Assembly (NCBI GenBank): GCA_945910925.1
Contig: CAMDZX010000029.1
Location: forward strand, 1-15,476
Length of the DNA: 15,476 bases
Direction: 5' to 3'
Origin: an uncultured bacterium
GTDB taxonomy: Bacteria; Cyanobacteriota; Vampirovibrionia; Gastranaerophilales; Gastranaerophilaceae
The notes under the pieces are model-generated. The model was not told where the DNA came from. It searched no databases and saw nothing but the letters and a program-made list of their open reading frames with translations. The position numbers and the translations under genes are program-made. Of the stretch, positions 1 through 6,766 are shown one piece after another. Within the stretch, counting starts at the first letter, position 1; the number at the start of each line of letters is the position of its first letter.

Positions 1-658
1 TTTCACCTGTTAAATCAACATGTAAAACTTCACGTTTCTCGTCAATTTTTGTTGATTCTATTAAATCAATAGCCTTTACTCTTGCCTTCTTCAATACAGA
101 AGTCTTATCAGCCGCATCAATAAGTCGGAGAGCCTCTTTGTATTTTCTTTCTGCATCGCCCGAATTAATTTCACGTGCTCTATAATAAGATAATACCGTA
201 TCCAATTCATCAATAACAAAAATTTTTCTTATACAAATATTTATCGCTCTGATTATTTGAATAGGATTATTCTTTCCCGTGAGATTTTTTAAAAACCTAT
301 ACAATCCTCTAAATCCGTCATACAAAGAAAGTTCTACATAATTTGCTTTGTAACCCATTTCTGCAAGAGTAGTTTTTATATTGTTTCCGTATTCACCAAG
401 TCTACATATGCCGGGAGAAGTAATCATAGCAACATAATCTGCACCGCCTTCTATTGCTTCAATAAAATTACCCAATATTAACTTATATGGTAAACATATT
501 GCCTCAGGTGAATTTTTTGTACCCAATGATAATGTTCTTTTACTTGTATAAGGAGGAATATATGCTTCAAATCCGACCTTTCTCAAAGCCGCAGACCAAG
601 CAATAGATATTGTCCCCATATGTGGAAATGCAACCTTTAATTTTTTCTTTTTAGCCAT
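1..658 (-). CDS. CoA-protein-activase-like protein (DUF2229-type), 3' end outside window
   Basis: I translated this gene by hand from the reverse strand. It starts at the ATG at 658-656, stays open to base 1 (219 codons) and is cut by the window edge. The N-terminus reads KVAFPHMG (residues 8-15), then a PPYTSKRTLSLG segment (35-46), CLPYKL with Cys55, LGNFIEAIEGGAD (62-74) and PGICRLGEYG with Cys85 (82-91). This order matches the DUF2229 family of proteins related to 2-hydroxyacyl-CoA dehydratase and its ATP-dependent activator, where PFKxNLGNF- and GPCRFGYYG-type motifs recur. The two cysteines could bind an iron-sulfur cluster; that is inference. Its start lies inside the end of gcvPB (8-nt overlap) with no clear Shine-Dalgarno, so translation probably depends on gcvPB. 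Many family members have no known substrate, and none can be named here. Confidence 0.7.
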   Translation of the reverse strand, partial: MAKKKKLKVAFPHMGTISIAWSAALRKVGFEAYIPPYTSKRTLSLGTKNSPEAICLPYKLILGNFIEAIEGGADYVAMITSPGICRLGEYGNNIKTTLAEMGYKANYVELSLYDGFRGLYRFLKNLTGKNNPIQIIRAINICIRKIFVIDELDTVLSYYRAREINSGDAERKYKEALRLIDAADKTSVLKKARVKAIDLIESTKIDEKREVLHVDLTGE

Positions 659-2084
659 TTTTTTCGCTTTCATATTTCAAATCAGGATGTCTTGCTGCCA
701 GTGTTTCATCAACCTTCTTTATGACGGCATTATGCGGTGCAGAAGTCAAAAGTTCAGGATTTGTTTTAACTTCCTCAGCAATCTTTAACATAACATCTAT
801 AAATTCATCAAGACGTTGTTTTGCCTCTGTTTCAGTAGGTTCAATCATCAACGCTTCATGCACAATAAGCGGAAAATAAACAGTCGGCGGATGGAATCCA
901 TAGTCCATTAAACGCTTTGCAATATATAGGGTAGATGCACCTTCATGTTTTTGTTTTTCTCCGCATATAACAAACTCATGCATACAATGTCCGTCATATG
1001 CAACATCATATACGCCTTTTAATTTTTCCATAATATAATTAGCGTTTAAAACTGCATCTTCTGAAACTTTTTTGAGGTTAACACCCATCATAAGAATGTA
1101 TGCATAAGCCCTAACAAGGATTCCGAAATTACCGTCAAAAGCCTTAACTTTACCGATTGAGTCAGGTAAATCATAATTTCTGTAATACTTTTCACCATCA
1201 AATTCAATTATAGGTTTTGGTAAAAACGGTTTTAGTTTTTCAACAACACCAACGGCTCCAGCACCGGGTCCACCACCGCCATGAGGAGTTGAAAACGTTT
1301 TATGAAGATTCATGTGACATACATCAAAATTCATAATTCCGGGATTTGTATGACCCATAATTGCATTCAAATTTGCACCATCATAATAAAGCAAAGAACC
1401 GTTTGCATGCATCAAATCTGCAATTTCTAAAACATCTTTTTCAAAAAGTCCCAATGTATTAGGGTTTGTCATCATAATTGCAGCAACATCAGAATTTAAT
1501 AAGGATTTTAGATGTTCAACATCAACAAGTCCGTTTTCGTTTGAATTAACTTGAATAATCTCAAAACCACACATCATTGCACTTGCAGGATTAGTACCGT
1601 GTGCCGAGTCAGGAATAATTACTTTTGTACGACTTTCGCCGATAGATTCAAAGTATTTTTTTACAATCATCATTCCTGTTAACTCACCATGCGCACCTGC
1701 TGCAGGTTGAAGCGTAACAGCAGACATACCTGAGATAACACACAGAGCCTTTTGAAGATTATACATTAACTGCAACGCACCTTGAGAATCAGAATCGCCC
1801 ATCAACGGATGTAAATCAGTGAATCCTTCCAATGATGCTAAGTATTCATTAACTTTTGGATTGTATTTCATTGTACAAGAGCCAAGAGGATACATTCCTG
1901 ATTCTACACAAAAATTACGATCGCCAAGCTCTTTATAGTGACGCATAACTTCAAGCTCGCTAAGCTGAGGAAGTCCGATAGTCCCCTCTCTTAGAAACTC
2001 CTCTGAAACCCCCTTTGGGAAATCAATATCACTACCTAATCCTACCCCATCAACATTGTTTGATTTTTCAAAAATTATTTTCAT
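651..2084 (-). CDS. gcvPB: Glycine dehydrogenase (decarboxylating) subunit 2, glycine cleavage system P protein
   Basis: This is the PLP-binding half of the split P protein. With subunit 1 it decarboxylates glycine and passes the aminomethyl group to lipoylated H protein. The 477-residue length is typical of GcvPB. Family motifs are visible: YPLGSCTMKYNPK (65-77), the glycine-loop region QPAAGAHGELTG (126-137), PDSAHGTNPAS (158-168), and the PLP lysine in NLHKTFSTPHGGGGPG, Lys262. The C-terminus carries the usual substrate-pocket stretch around HEALMIEPTETE. The ATG at 2084-2082 overlaps the TGA of the upstream sigma gene (ATGA), with an AGGA about 7 nt before the start, so the pair is coupled. 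No gcvPA, gcvH or gcvT lies in the window. The gene before it encodes a sigma factor, so the usual gcv cluster is split in this genome. Confidence 0.97.
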   Translation of the reverse strand: MKIIFEKSNNVDGVGLGSDIDFPKGVSEEFLREGTIGLPQLSELEVMRHYKELGDRNFCVESGMYPLGSCTMKYNPKVNEYLASLEGFTDLHPLMGDSDSQGALQLMYNLQKALCVISGMSAVTLQPAAGAHGELTGMMIVKKYFESIGESRTKVIIPDSAHGTNPASAMMCGFEIIQVNSNENGLVDVEHLKSLLNSDVAAIMMTNPNTLGLFEKDVLEIADLMHANGSLLYYDGANLNAIMGHTNPGIMNFDVCHMNLHKTFSTPHGGGGPGAGAVGVVEKLKPFLPKPIIEFDGEKYYRNYDLPDSIGKVKAFDGNFGILVRAYAYILMMGVNLKKVSEDAVLNANYIMEKLKGVYDVAYDGHCMHEFVICGEKQKHEGASTLYIAKRLMDYGFHPPTVYFPLIVHEALMIEPTETEAKQRLDEFIDVMLKIAEEVKTNPELLTSAPHNAVIKKVDETLAARHPDLKYESEKNG

Positions 2085-2701
2085 TTTAAATCCTGTCTTT
2101 GTAGTTCTCTGCGGACTTTATCCAAAGCATTTTGAATAATCCGTGAAATTCTTGATTGCGAAATATTAAATTCTACAGCAATATCCTTCAATTTTTTATC
2201 TTGAAAGAATTTTGCTTCAACCAAACCTCTCTCTCTTTCCGGCAGATGAGAAATAGCAACAACAATACGATTTTTCAATTCTTCAAACTCTGCTTGATCC
2301 TCAGGTGAACGCGAATTATCTTTTATCAAAACGGGATTCTCGGCATCTGCCATTTCTTCTACGGATAAAATGGACTTATATACAGTTTCTCTGATTTCAG
2401 AGTTATTAACAGGTATATTATTTTTTAAAGTATACCACTTATAACGCCTTCTTACTTCGTTTCTGACTGCCCACTTGATAGCTTTTGTAAGATAAGCATT
2501 ATTGTATAACTGCGGATTTTTATTATTCAAAATTATATACACAGTATGGGTTGCAAGATTGACAATATCAGAATATTCAATCAACCCATAAGATGAAACT
2601 TTTGAAAACTCTACCTTCGAAACAGTTTCTATTAAATTTGTATAATCTTTTAAATTAAATTTTGTATTACTTGTAGTATCCACTGTACTGTCCATAAGCA
2701 T
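2081..2701 (-). CDS. Sigma-70-family RNA polymerase sigma factor (small, regions 2 and 4)
   Basis: This 206-residue protein has a region-2-like segment at about 34-92, ending in an aromatic/basic stretch (WAVRNEVRRRYKW), an acidic linker (about 115-140), and a clear region 4 at about 141-201. The region 4 has LPERERGLVEAKFF followed by a helix-turn-helix, LKDIAVEFNISQSRISRII (171-189), which would contact the -35 element. Region 1 is absent, and the linker is too diverged to call region 3. It resembles FliA/SigB-type alternative sigma factors more than the housekeeping one, but its regulon cannot be read from the window. No anti-sigma gene adjoins it. Neither the first ATG (2701) nor the ATG six bases further in (2695) has a Shine-Dalgarno. 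I list the longer form, but a promoter upstream predicts +1 at 2695. The TGA stop overlaps the gcvPB start by 4 nt. Confidence 0.88.
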   Translation of the reverse strand: MLMDSTVDTTSNTKFNLKDYTNLIETVSKVEFSKVSSYGLIEYSDIVNLATHTVYIILNNKNPQLYNNAYLTKAIKWAVRNEVRRRYKWYTLKNNIPVNNSEIRETVYKSILSVEEMADAENPVLIKDNSRSPEDQAEFEELKNRIVVAISHLPERERGLVEAKFFQDKKLKDIAVEFNISQSRISRIIQNALDKVRRELQRQDLK

Positions 2702-2730
2702 ATAATATCAGAAAATATTTATTTAAACAA
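2702..2730 (-). promoter_or_regulatory. Possible leaderless-type promoter of the sigma factor gene
   Basis: On the minus strand: a weak -35 TTGTTT (2730-2725), a 17-bp spacer, and -10 TATTAT (2707-2702) preceded by TGA, which makes an extended -10. Counting seven bases on gives +1 at 2695, the A of an in-frame ATG (third codon of the longer ORF). The region is AT-rich, so a chance match is possible. The -35 box overlaps the end of ade. Confidence 0.4.
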
Positions 2731-4459
2731 CTATTGCAGAAGGTTTGAAAATATCTACAAATTCAAATTTAGAGGAATCAAAAACACCCTTGTCCGTTAT
2801 CTTTAATTCAGGTATAACAGGCAATGAGAGAAAAGCCATAGACATAAACGGATCATCAATTTGACACCCTATACTTTTTGCAGCATTATTCAACTGCATG
2901 CTTTTTGCAACAACCGAATCAAAATCTTCATCAGAAATTAACCCTGCAACCGGCAGAGGAAGATGTGCCAAAATTTCTCCGTTATTAACAACTATTTTCC
3001 CGCCTTGAGATTTAATAAGCTCAACTGCTGCAGTATACATATCACTGTCATTCGTTCCTATTACAATCATATTATGTGAGTCATGCGCAACCGTAGATGC
3101 CATTGCTCCGGATTTCAAATTAAAACCTTTAACAAATCCTTTACCGATATTTCCGCCTGCTCTGTGTCGCTCTATAACACAAATTTTTAGAGTATCAGAG
3201 TCTACATTACTTTCAGCAAATCCGTCTACAACAGCGATTTTAGAAGTCACACTCTTGGTTATAAGTTGATGAGGTATAACTTCAATCGCTCTAACCGTAT
3301 CTGATTCGGCTTTTATTTTGAAATCTTCATACTTAATCCACTTAACATTGACAGAACCTCTGACTGTCGGGATATTATTCTCCTCAATATCAGAAATTAA
3401 TTTTCCGCATTGTGCAACAAGTTTTCCACTCTTGAATACCATATCAGGCTTGAATGAAACCAAATCGGGTAATACTACAAAATCTGCTTTATACCCGGGC
3501 GCAACTGCACCAAGATTTTGTATTTTAAAATATTCAGCAGTATTCAAACTTGCCATCTGAATGGCTTTAATAGGAGAAACTCCTGCAGTAACAGCAGTTC
3601 TTACCATAGAATTGATATGTTCGGGCAAGTCCTCAGGATGTCTGTCATCGGTTACAAAAATACATTTTCTTGTATTCTTCTCTAAAAGTATGGGCAATAA
3701 GGCTTCCAAATCTCGTGCTGCAGAACCTTCACGTATCATAAGATACATGCCTTTTCTTAGTTTTTCGGAAGCTTCATCAGGAGTTGTACATTCGTGATCT
3801 GATGCAACACCTGCCGCAATATATGCACACAAATCTTTATCAGAAAGACAAGGAGCATGCCCATCTATACGCTTTCCTTTTGATTCTGCAAGTTTTAACT
3901 TTGCCATAACATTTTTATCAAGTCCCAAGACGCCGGGGAAATTCATCATTTCAGCAATACCTAAAACCCAAGGCTTATCAATTAAAAGTGATAAGTCGTA
4001 ACTATTTAAATCAAAACCTGAAGTTTCAAACGGAGTTGCCGGAACACAAGAAGGAAGCATCATAAATACATCCATAGGTAATCCCTGAACCGCTTCTCTC
4101 ATAAAACTTATCCCTTGAAGCCCCAAAACATTTGATATCTCATGAGGATCAATAATTACGGTTGTTGTTCCTGCAGGAACAACGGCTTTTGCAAACTCTT
4201 TCGGGAGCAACATTGAACTTTCAATATGAACATGACCGTCAATGAAGGAAGGAGAAACATATGCCCCATTCAAATCAATTTCTTTTTTACCTGAATATCC
4301 TTTTCCGATACCTGCAATTACCCCATCGGCAATTGCTATATCGCCATCGTGAATTTCTTCTGATAAAACATTTATAATTTTAGCATTTTTTATAACCAAA
4401 TCTGCTTTTTCTATACCGCGCGCAATATTAATAATTTTTTCAATATTTTTCTCTGCCAT
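2723..4459 (-). CDS. ade: Adenine deaminase (amidohydrolase family)
   Basis: Hydrolyses adenine to hypoxanthine and ammonia in purine salvage; cytoplasmic metalloenzyme. The 578-residue length fits bacterial Ade. The amidohydrolase metal motif GHVHIESS has His76 and His78. Further candidate ligands are His201 (IDGHAP), Asp221-His222-Glu223 (SDHE) and Asp271-Asp272 (VTDDRHPEDL). The C-terminal Ade-specific domain is present, with HRAGGNIGKGFVKGF and AHDSHNMIVIG. The frame stays open to 4507, but the ATG at 4459-4457 has GAGG about 7 nt upstream and begins MAEKNIEK, so I chose it. It is first in a minus-strand unit; the sigma factor starts 21 bp after its stop. Together with punA at 11281 it gives the cell two purine-salvage steps, although the two genes are on opposite strands and not in one operon. 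Confidence 0.95.
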   Translation of the reverse strand: MAEKNIEKIINIARGIEKADLVIKNAKIINVLSEEIHDGDIAIADGVIAGIGKGYSGKKEIDLNGAYVSPSFIDGHVHIESSMLLPKEFAKAVVPAGTTTVIIDPHEISNVLGLQGISFMREAVQGLPMDVFMMLPSCVPATPFETSGFDLNSYDLSLLIDKPWVLGIAEMMNFPGVLGLDKNVMAKLKLAESKGKRIDGHAPCLSDKDLCAYIAAGVASDHECTTPDEASEKLRKGMYLMIREGSAARDLEALLPILLEKNTRKCIFVTDDRHPEDLPEHINSMVRTAVTAGVSPIKAIQMASLNTAEYFKIQNLGAVAPGYKADFVVLPDLVSFKPDMVFKSGKLVAQCGKLISDIEENNIPTVRGSVNVKWIKYEDFKIKAESDTVRAIEVIPHQLITKSVTSKIAVVDGFAESNVDSDTLKICVIERHRAGGNIGKGFVKGFNLKSGAMASTVAHDSHNMIVIGTNDSDMYTAAVELIKSQGGKIVVNNGEILAHLPLPVAGLISDEDFDSVVAKSMQLNNAAKSIGCQIDDPFMSMAFLSLPVIPELKITDKGVFDSSKFEFVDIFKPSAIVV

Positions 4460-4488
4460 AAAATACCTCGATAACTTAAATTGACAGT

Positions 4489-4517
4489 ATTTTAACATAT
4501 AAAACAATTATGAACAA
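4489..4517 (-). promoter_or_regulatory. Predicted promoter of the ade operon
   Basis: On the minus strand: -35 TTGTTC (4517-4512), a 17-bp spacer, and extended -10 TGTTAAAAT (4497-4489). The predicted +1 is near 4482, giving a leader of about 23 nt that holds the GAGG ribosome site. Confidence 0.5.
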
Positions 4518-4627
4518 GAAGAAGAACAATGTTAATAAATGTAACAATAATAAATTTTACTAACAAAAAATATTTTTGAGGGGTATTACAATTAATGTTG
4601 ATGACAACAAAAGAAAGGAATACAACA

Positions 4628-4804
4628 ATGACAACACAAGTTCCGGCATGTAACGTACAAAATCAATATCCAAATTACGATTTTAAACCGAGTTATAATG
4701 CAGTTCAATTAAATCTTAGCCAACCAACACTTAATGTTCCACAAACTCAAGTTGCGCCTCAAGCACAACCTGTTGATGGTCAACAAAAAAGTTGGATTGC
4801 ATAA
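4628..4804 (+). CDS. 58-residue protein sharing an N-terminal motif with the next gene
   Basis: Function unknown. The ATG at 4628 has AAAGGAA at 4614-4620, seven bases upstream. A longer in-frame start at 4595 has GAGGGG at 4578-4583 but with a wider gap of 11 nt, so I prefer the shorter form and cannot exclude 69 residues. The protein is hydrophilic, rich in Gln, Pro and Asn, with no signal peptide, no membrane segment and one cysteine (Cys8). Residues 19-38 (FKPSYNAVQLNLSQPTLNVP) match residues 24-43 of the neighbouring 325-residue protein at 15 of 20 positions; nothing else aligns beyond Pro/Gln-rich sequence. It looks like the N-terminal module of that protein without its helical domain. 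The 104-bp gap after it shows no leftover coding sequence, so I do not think it is a truncated copy. Confidence 0.7.
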   Translation: MTTQVPACNVQNQYPNYDFKPSYNAVQLNLSQPTLNVPQTQVAPQAQPVDGQQKSWIA

Positions 4805-4908
4805 GTTATATTAACTTTTGTAAATCAATAGAGAATTAAATAGCAATTTTTTTACGTTTGCAATCTTTATATACATGTGAACGTAGAAGTTATAGGAAAG
4901 GAAATGTT

Positions 4909-5886
4909 ATGATTCAAGCCCCGCAAAATTATGGGATGCAACAACCGGCAGTACAACAACAAGTACGTCAGCCATCGTTTGCACCAAGTTACAATGCTGT
5001 TCAGATTAATTTAGATACACCTACATTAAATGCTCCTCCGGCAATGCCTTATTATCCGCCGGTAAACATGGGTCCGTATCAACCGCCTGTAGTTCCAACT
5101 CAACCTGCTAATCCGCCGGCACAAGTTCCTGAACCTGTGTTAGATGGCACAGCTCCGGCTCCAACTCAACCGGTTGATGTTAAACAACCTGATGAAAAAG
5201 GACCTGCTGATTTAGCTGACGAAGCATTTAAAGGTTTAAGCAGTGCAGATTATGATACACAAGCACTTGCAATGGAAGAAATTGCTAAAAAAGGTTTAAA
5301 CAATCAAGCTGATGTAATTCCTTATGTTCAAGAAAATATCTTTGATAAGTTGATTGATATTATGAATGTTGATACAACTAATCTTCAAGGACCAACCGAA
5401 CAACAAATTGCATTAAGAAACAAAATAGCTGAAAATGACAGAGCAAAGGAAGAAGCAGTAAAGGCAGGACAAAACCCTGATACAGTACAACTTCCGCACA
5501 CATTAACAGCACAAGAAGTTGAAGAAGGAAACAAATTATCACCTTTGGAACAAGCAGAACGAAATAAAGAGTATGCAATGTTCACAACTTGTATCTTACA
5601 AAAAACATATGCAGATGAAGTATCCAAACTAACAGGAAATGTTCCTCCTGTAACCGAACTTCCTGGTTCAAGAGCAATTATCACGGCATTAAAGGATAAT
5701 CCAAACCCTGATATGAGAATATCTGCAATTGATGCTTTGAGATATGTTGAAAGACCTGAATACAAAGAAGACTTAACAACATTATACACAATTGCTCAAA
5801 CAGATGCTGATGCAAATGTTGCAGAAGCAGCAACTCAAGCTTTAGCAAGCTTAAATGAAGCAAAACCTCAAGAGCAAGCTCAGTAG
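4909..5886 (+). CDS. Pro/Gln-rich protein with C-terminal HEAT-like helices
   Basis: Function unknown. The ATG at 4909 follows a strong AGGAAAGGA at 4894-4902. The open frame reaches a TTG at 4858, but that has no ribosome site, so the protein is 325 residues. Layout: the shared motif FAPSYNAVQINLDTPTLNAP (24-43); a Pro-rich, probably disordered linker (44-98); then helices from about 101 to 318. The clearest HEAT-like pair is at 256-315: ALKDNPNPDMRISAIDAL, then YKEDLTTLYTIAQ, then DANVAEAATQALASL. Such repeats usually bind other proteins. There is no signal peptide or membrane segment. It sits 104 bp after its short partner on the same strand and ends before a hairpin terminator. The N-terminal motif followed by a flexible linker suggests a docking or targeting tag; that is inference. 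Confidence 0.85.
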   Translation: MIQAPQNYGMQQPAVQQQVRQPSFAPSYNAVQINLDTPTLNAPPAMPYYPPVNMGPYQPPVVPTQPANPPAQVPEPVLDGTAPAPTQPVDVKQPDEKGPADLADEAFKGLSSADYDTQALAMEEIAKKGLNNQADVIPYVQENIFDKLIDIMNVDTTNLQGPTEQQIALRNKIAENDRAKEEAVKAGQNPDTVQLPHTLTAQEVEEGNKLSPLEQAERNKEYAMFTTCILQKTYADEVSKLTGNVPPVTELPGSRAIITALKDNPNPDMRISAIDALRYVERPEYKEDLTTLYTIAQTDADANVAEAATQALASLNEAKPQEQAQ

Positions 5887-5923
5887 CAAGTTCACAAAAA
5901 TAAAATTTCCTTTCTAATAGTAT

Positions 5924-5956
5924 AAAAGGCTTTGAATTAATTTTCAGAGCCTTTTT
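5924..5956. terminator. Rho-independent terminator, probably bidirectional
   Basis: A 12-bp stem pairs 5924-5935 (AAAAGGCTTTGA) with 5944-5955, with one G-U pair and an 8-base loop, and the + strand stem ends in a T run (5952-5956). On the minus strand the stem is followed by TTTTATA. It lies between the converging HEAT-type gene and engB; the engB stop codon touches the stem edge. Confidence 0.85.
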
Positions 5957-6521
5957 AATTAGCTAATAGCCAATCAAAAATATCATCATTATAGCGATTG
6001 TTTGCAGAACTAAATGGCAACACAACTCCGCCGAATTCTTTTTTTATATTTGTGATTACATTTAGAACTTTGTTTTTAGGAACATAATCAATTTTTGTTG
6101 CGATTGTAATAATAGGTAAATTATACGCATTTACCCATTCTCTCATTTGATAATCATTCTTCTGAATATCATGTCTTGAATCAATAAATTGAATTAAAGA
6201 TTTAATTTGAGAACGATTTAAAAGATATTCTTCAAGATATCTTTGCCATTTAGCTTGAGCCTCTTTTGAAACCTTTGCATATCCATATCCCGGTAAATCC
6301 GCAATATGAAACTTGTCCGAAAAATTAAAGTAATTAATTAAGCGTGTTTTACCCGGAGTATTTGACGTTTTTGCAAGTTTTTTATTATTAGAAAGTGCAT
6401 TTATAAAAGAAGATTTACCAACATTAGAGCGTCCCAAAAGCGGAAATTCAGGTAACGATGTATCGGGACATTGAGAAAGCATTTCTGCACTCTTAACAAA
6501 TGTTGCATTCAAATATTTCAT
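5955..6521 (-). CDS. engB: Ribosome biogenesis GTPase EngB (YsxC/YihA family)
   Basis: TrmE-Era-EngA-EngB-type GTPase that acts in large ribosomal subunit assembly. The 188-residue length is typical. Visible motifs: G1 GRSNVGKS (30-37), the G2 region with the Thr-Pro-Gly-Lys-Thr stretch (55-59), G3 DLPG within the diagnostic DLPGYGYAKV (75-84), G4 TKID (142-145) and G5 SSA (171-173). The ATG at 6521-6519 overlaps the TGA of the 82-residue gene (ATGA), with GGTGAAAAG upstream. It is the last gene of a three-gene minus-strand unit and ends at the shared terminator. Confidence 0.97.
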   Translation of the reverse strand: MKYLNATFVKSAEMLSQCPDTSLPEFPLLGRSNVGKSSFINALSNNKKLAKTSNTPGKTRLINYFNFSDKFHIADLPGYGYAKVSKEAQAKWQRYLEEYLLNRSQIKSLIQFIDSRHDIQKNDYQMREWVNAYNLPIITIATKIDYVPKNKVLNVITNIKKEFGGVVLPFSSANNRYNDDIFDWLLAN

Positions 6522-6766
6522 CTTTTCACCAATAAATTCTCGTTTTCTTTTGCTCTAACCCTATACGTAACTAATTTTAGAAGATTATAAACCTTCTCAT
6601 TATTAACTACGGTAATTTGAGCATTTGTCTTTGTTAAATCAACATTTAAAGAAGTCTGCTTTGAAAAAATATTATCCTGAATATGAGCAATTTTAACAAA
6701 ACCGTTTTTAAATAAACTCAGCGGTTCTCTTAAAAATATCTCAAATGTCTTAAAAATATTAATCAT
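6518..6766 (-). CDS. Uncharacterised 82-residue basic protein
   Basis: I do not recognise this family. It begins MINIFKTFEIFLREPLSLF, an amphipathic or hydrophobic start that is not a clear signal peptide, continues with a beta-like stretch (LNVDLTKTNAQITVVNNEKV) and ends with basic residues. There is no cysteine and no metal motif. Support for its being real comes from context: its ATG overlaps the end of the TPR gene by 8 nt and its TGA overlaps the engB start by 4 nt, so it fills the gap between two real genes exactly. The ribosome site is poor, so translation is probably by coupling from the TPR gene. Confidence 0.65.
   Translation of the reverse strand: MINIFKTFEIFLREPLSLFKNGFVKIAHIQDNIFSKQTSLNVDLTKTNAQITVVNNEKVYNLLKLVTYRVRAKENENLLVKR

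Noticed and set aside
3318..3797. Two plus-strand frames inside ade
   Set aside because: Shadows of the intact adenine deaminase gene with no family features.
4460..4507. Longer adenine deaminase start at 4507
   Set aside because: Adds 16 residues that include the promoter region; the ATG at 4459 has a good ribosome site and family-like N-terminus.
4490..4518. dif-like sequence (TTTTAACATAT ... TTATGAACAAG) between ade and the 58-residue gene
   Set aside because: The XerD-type arm matches loosely, but the gap is 7 instead of 6 bases, the other arm is poor, and the site coincides with the ade promoter in AT-rich DNA. It is most likely chance.
4803..4817. 6-bp inverted repeat (AAGTTA/TAACTT) after the 58-residue gene as a terminator
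   Set aside because: All but one pair are A-T, the loop is three bases and the T run is short; too weak to call.
4860..4890. Imperfect inverted repeat (ACGTT...AACGT) upstream of the HEAT-like gene as an operator
   Set aside because: Internal mismatches and lack of any second copy; not distinguishable from chance.
4858..4908. TTG start for the HEAT-like protein
   Set aside because: No ribosome site, whereas the ATG at 4909 follows AGGAAAGGA.
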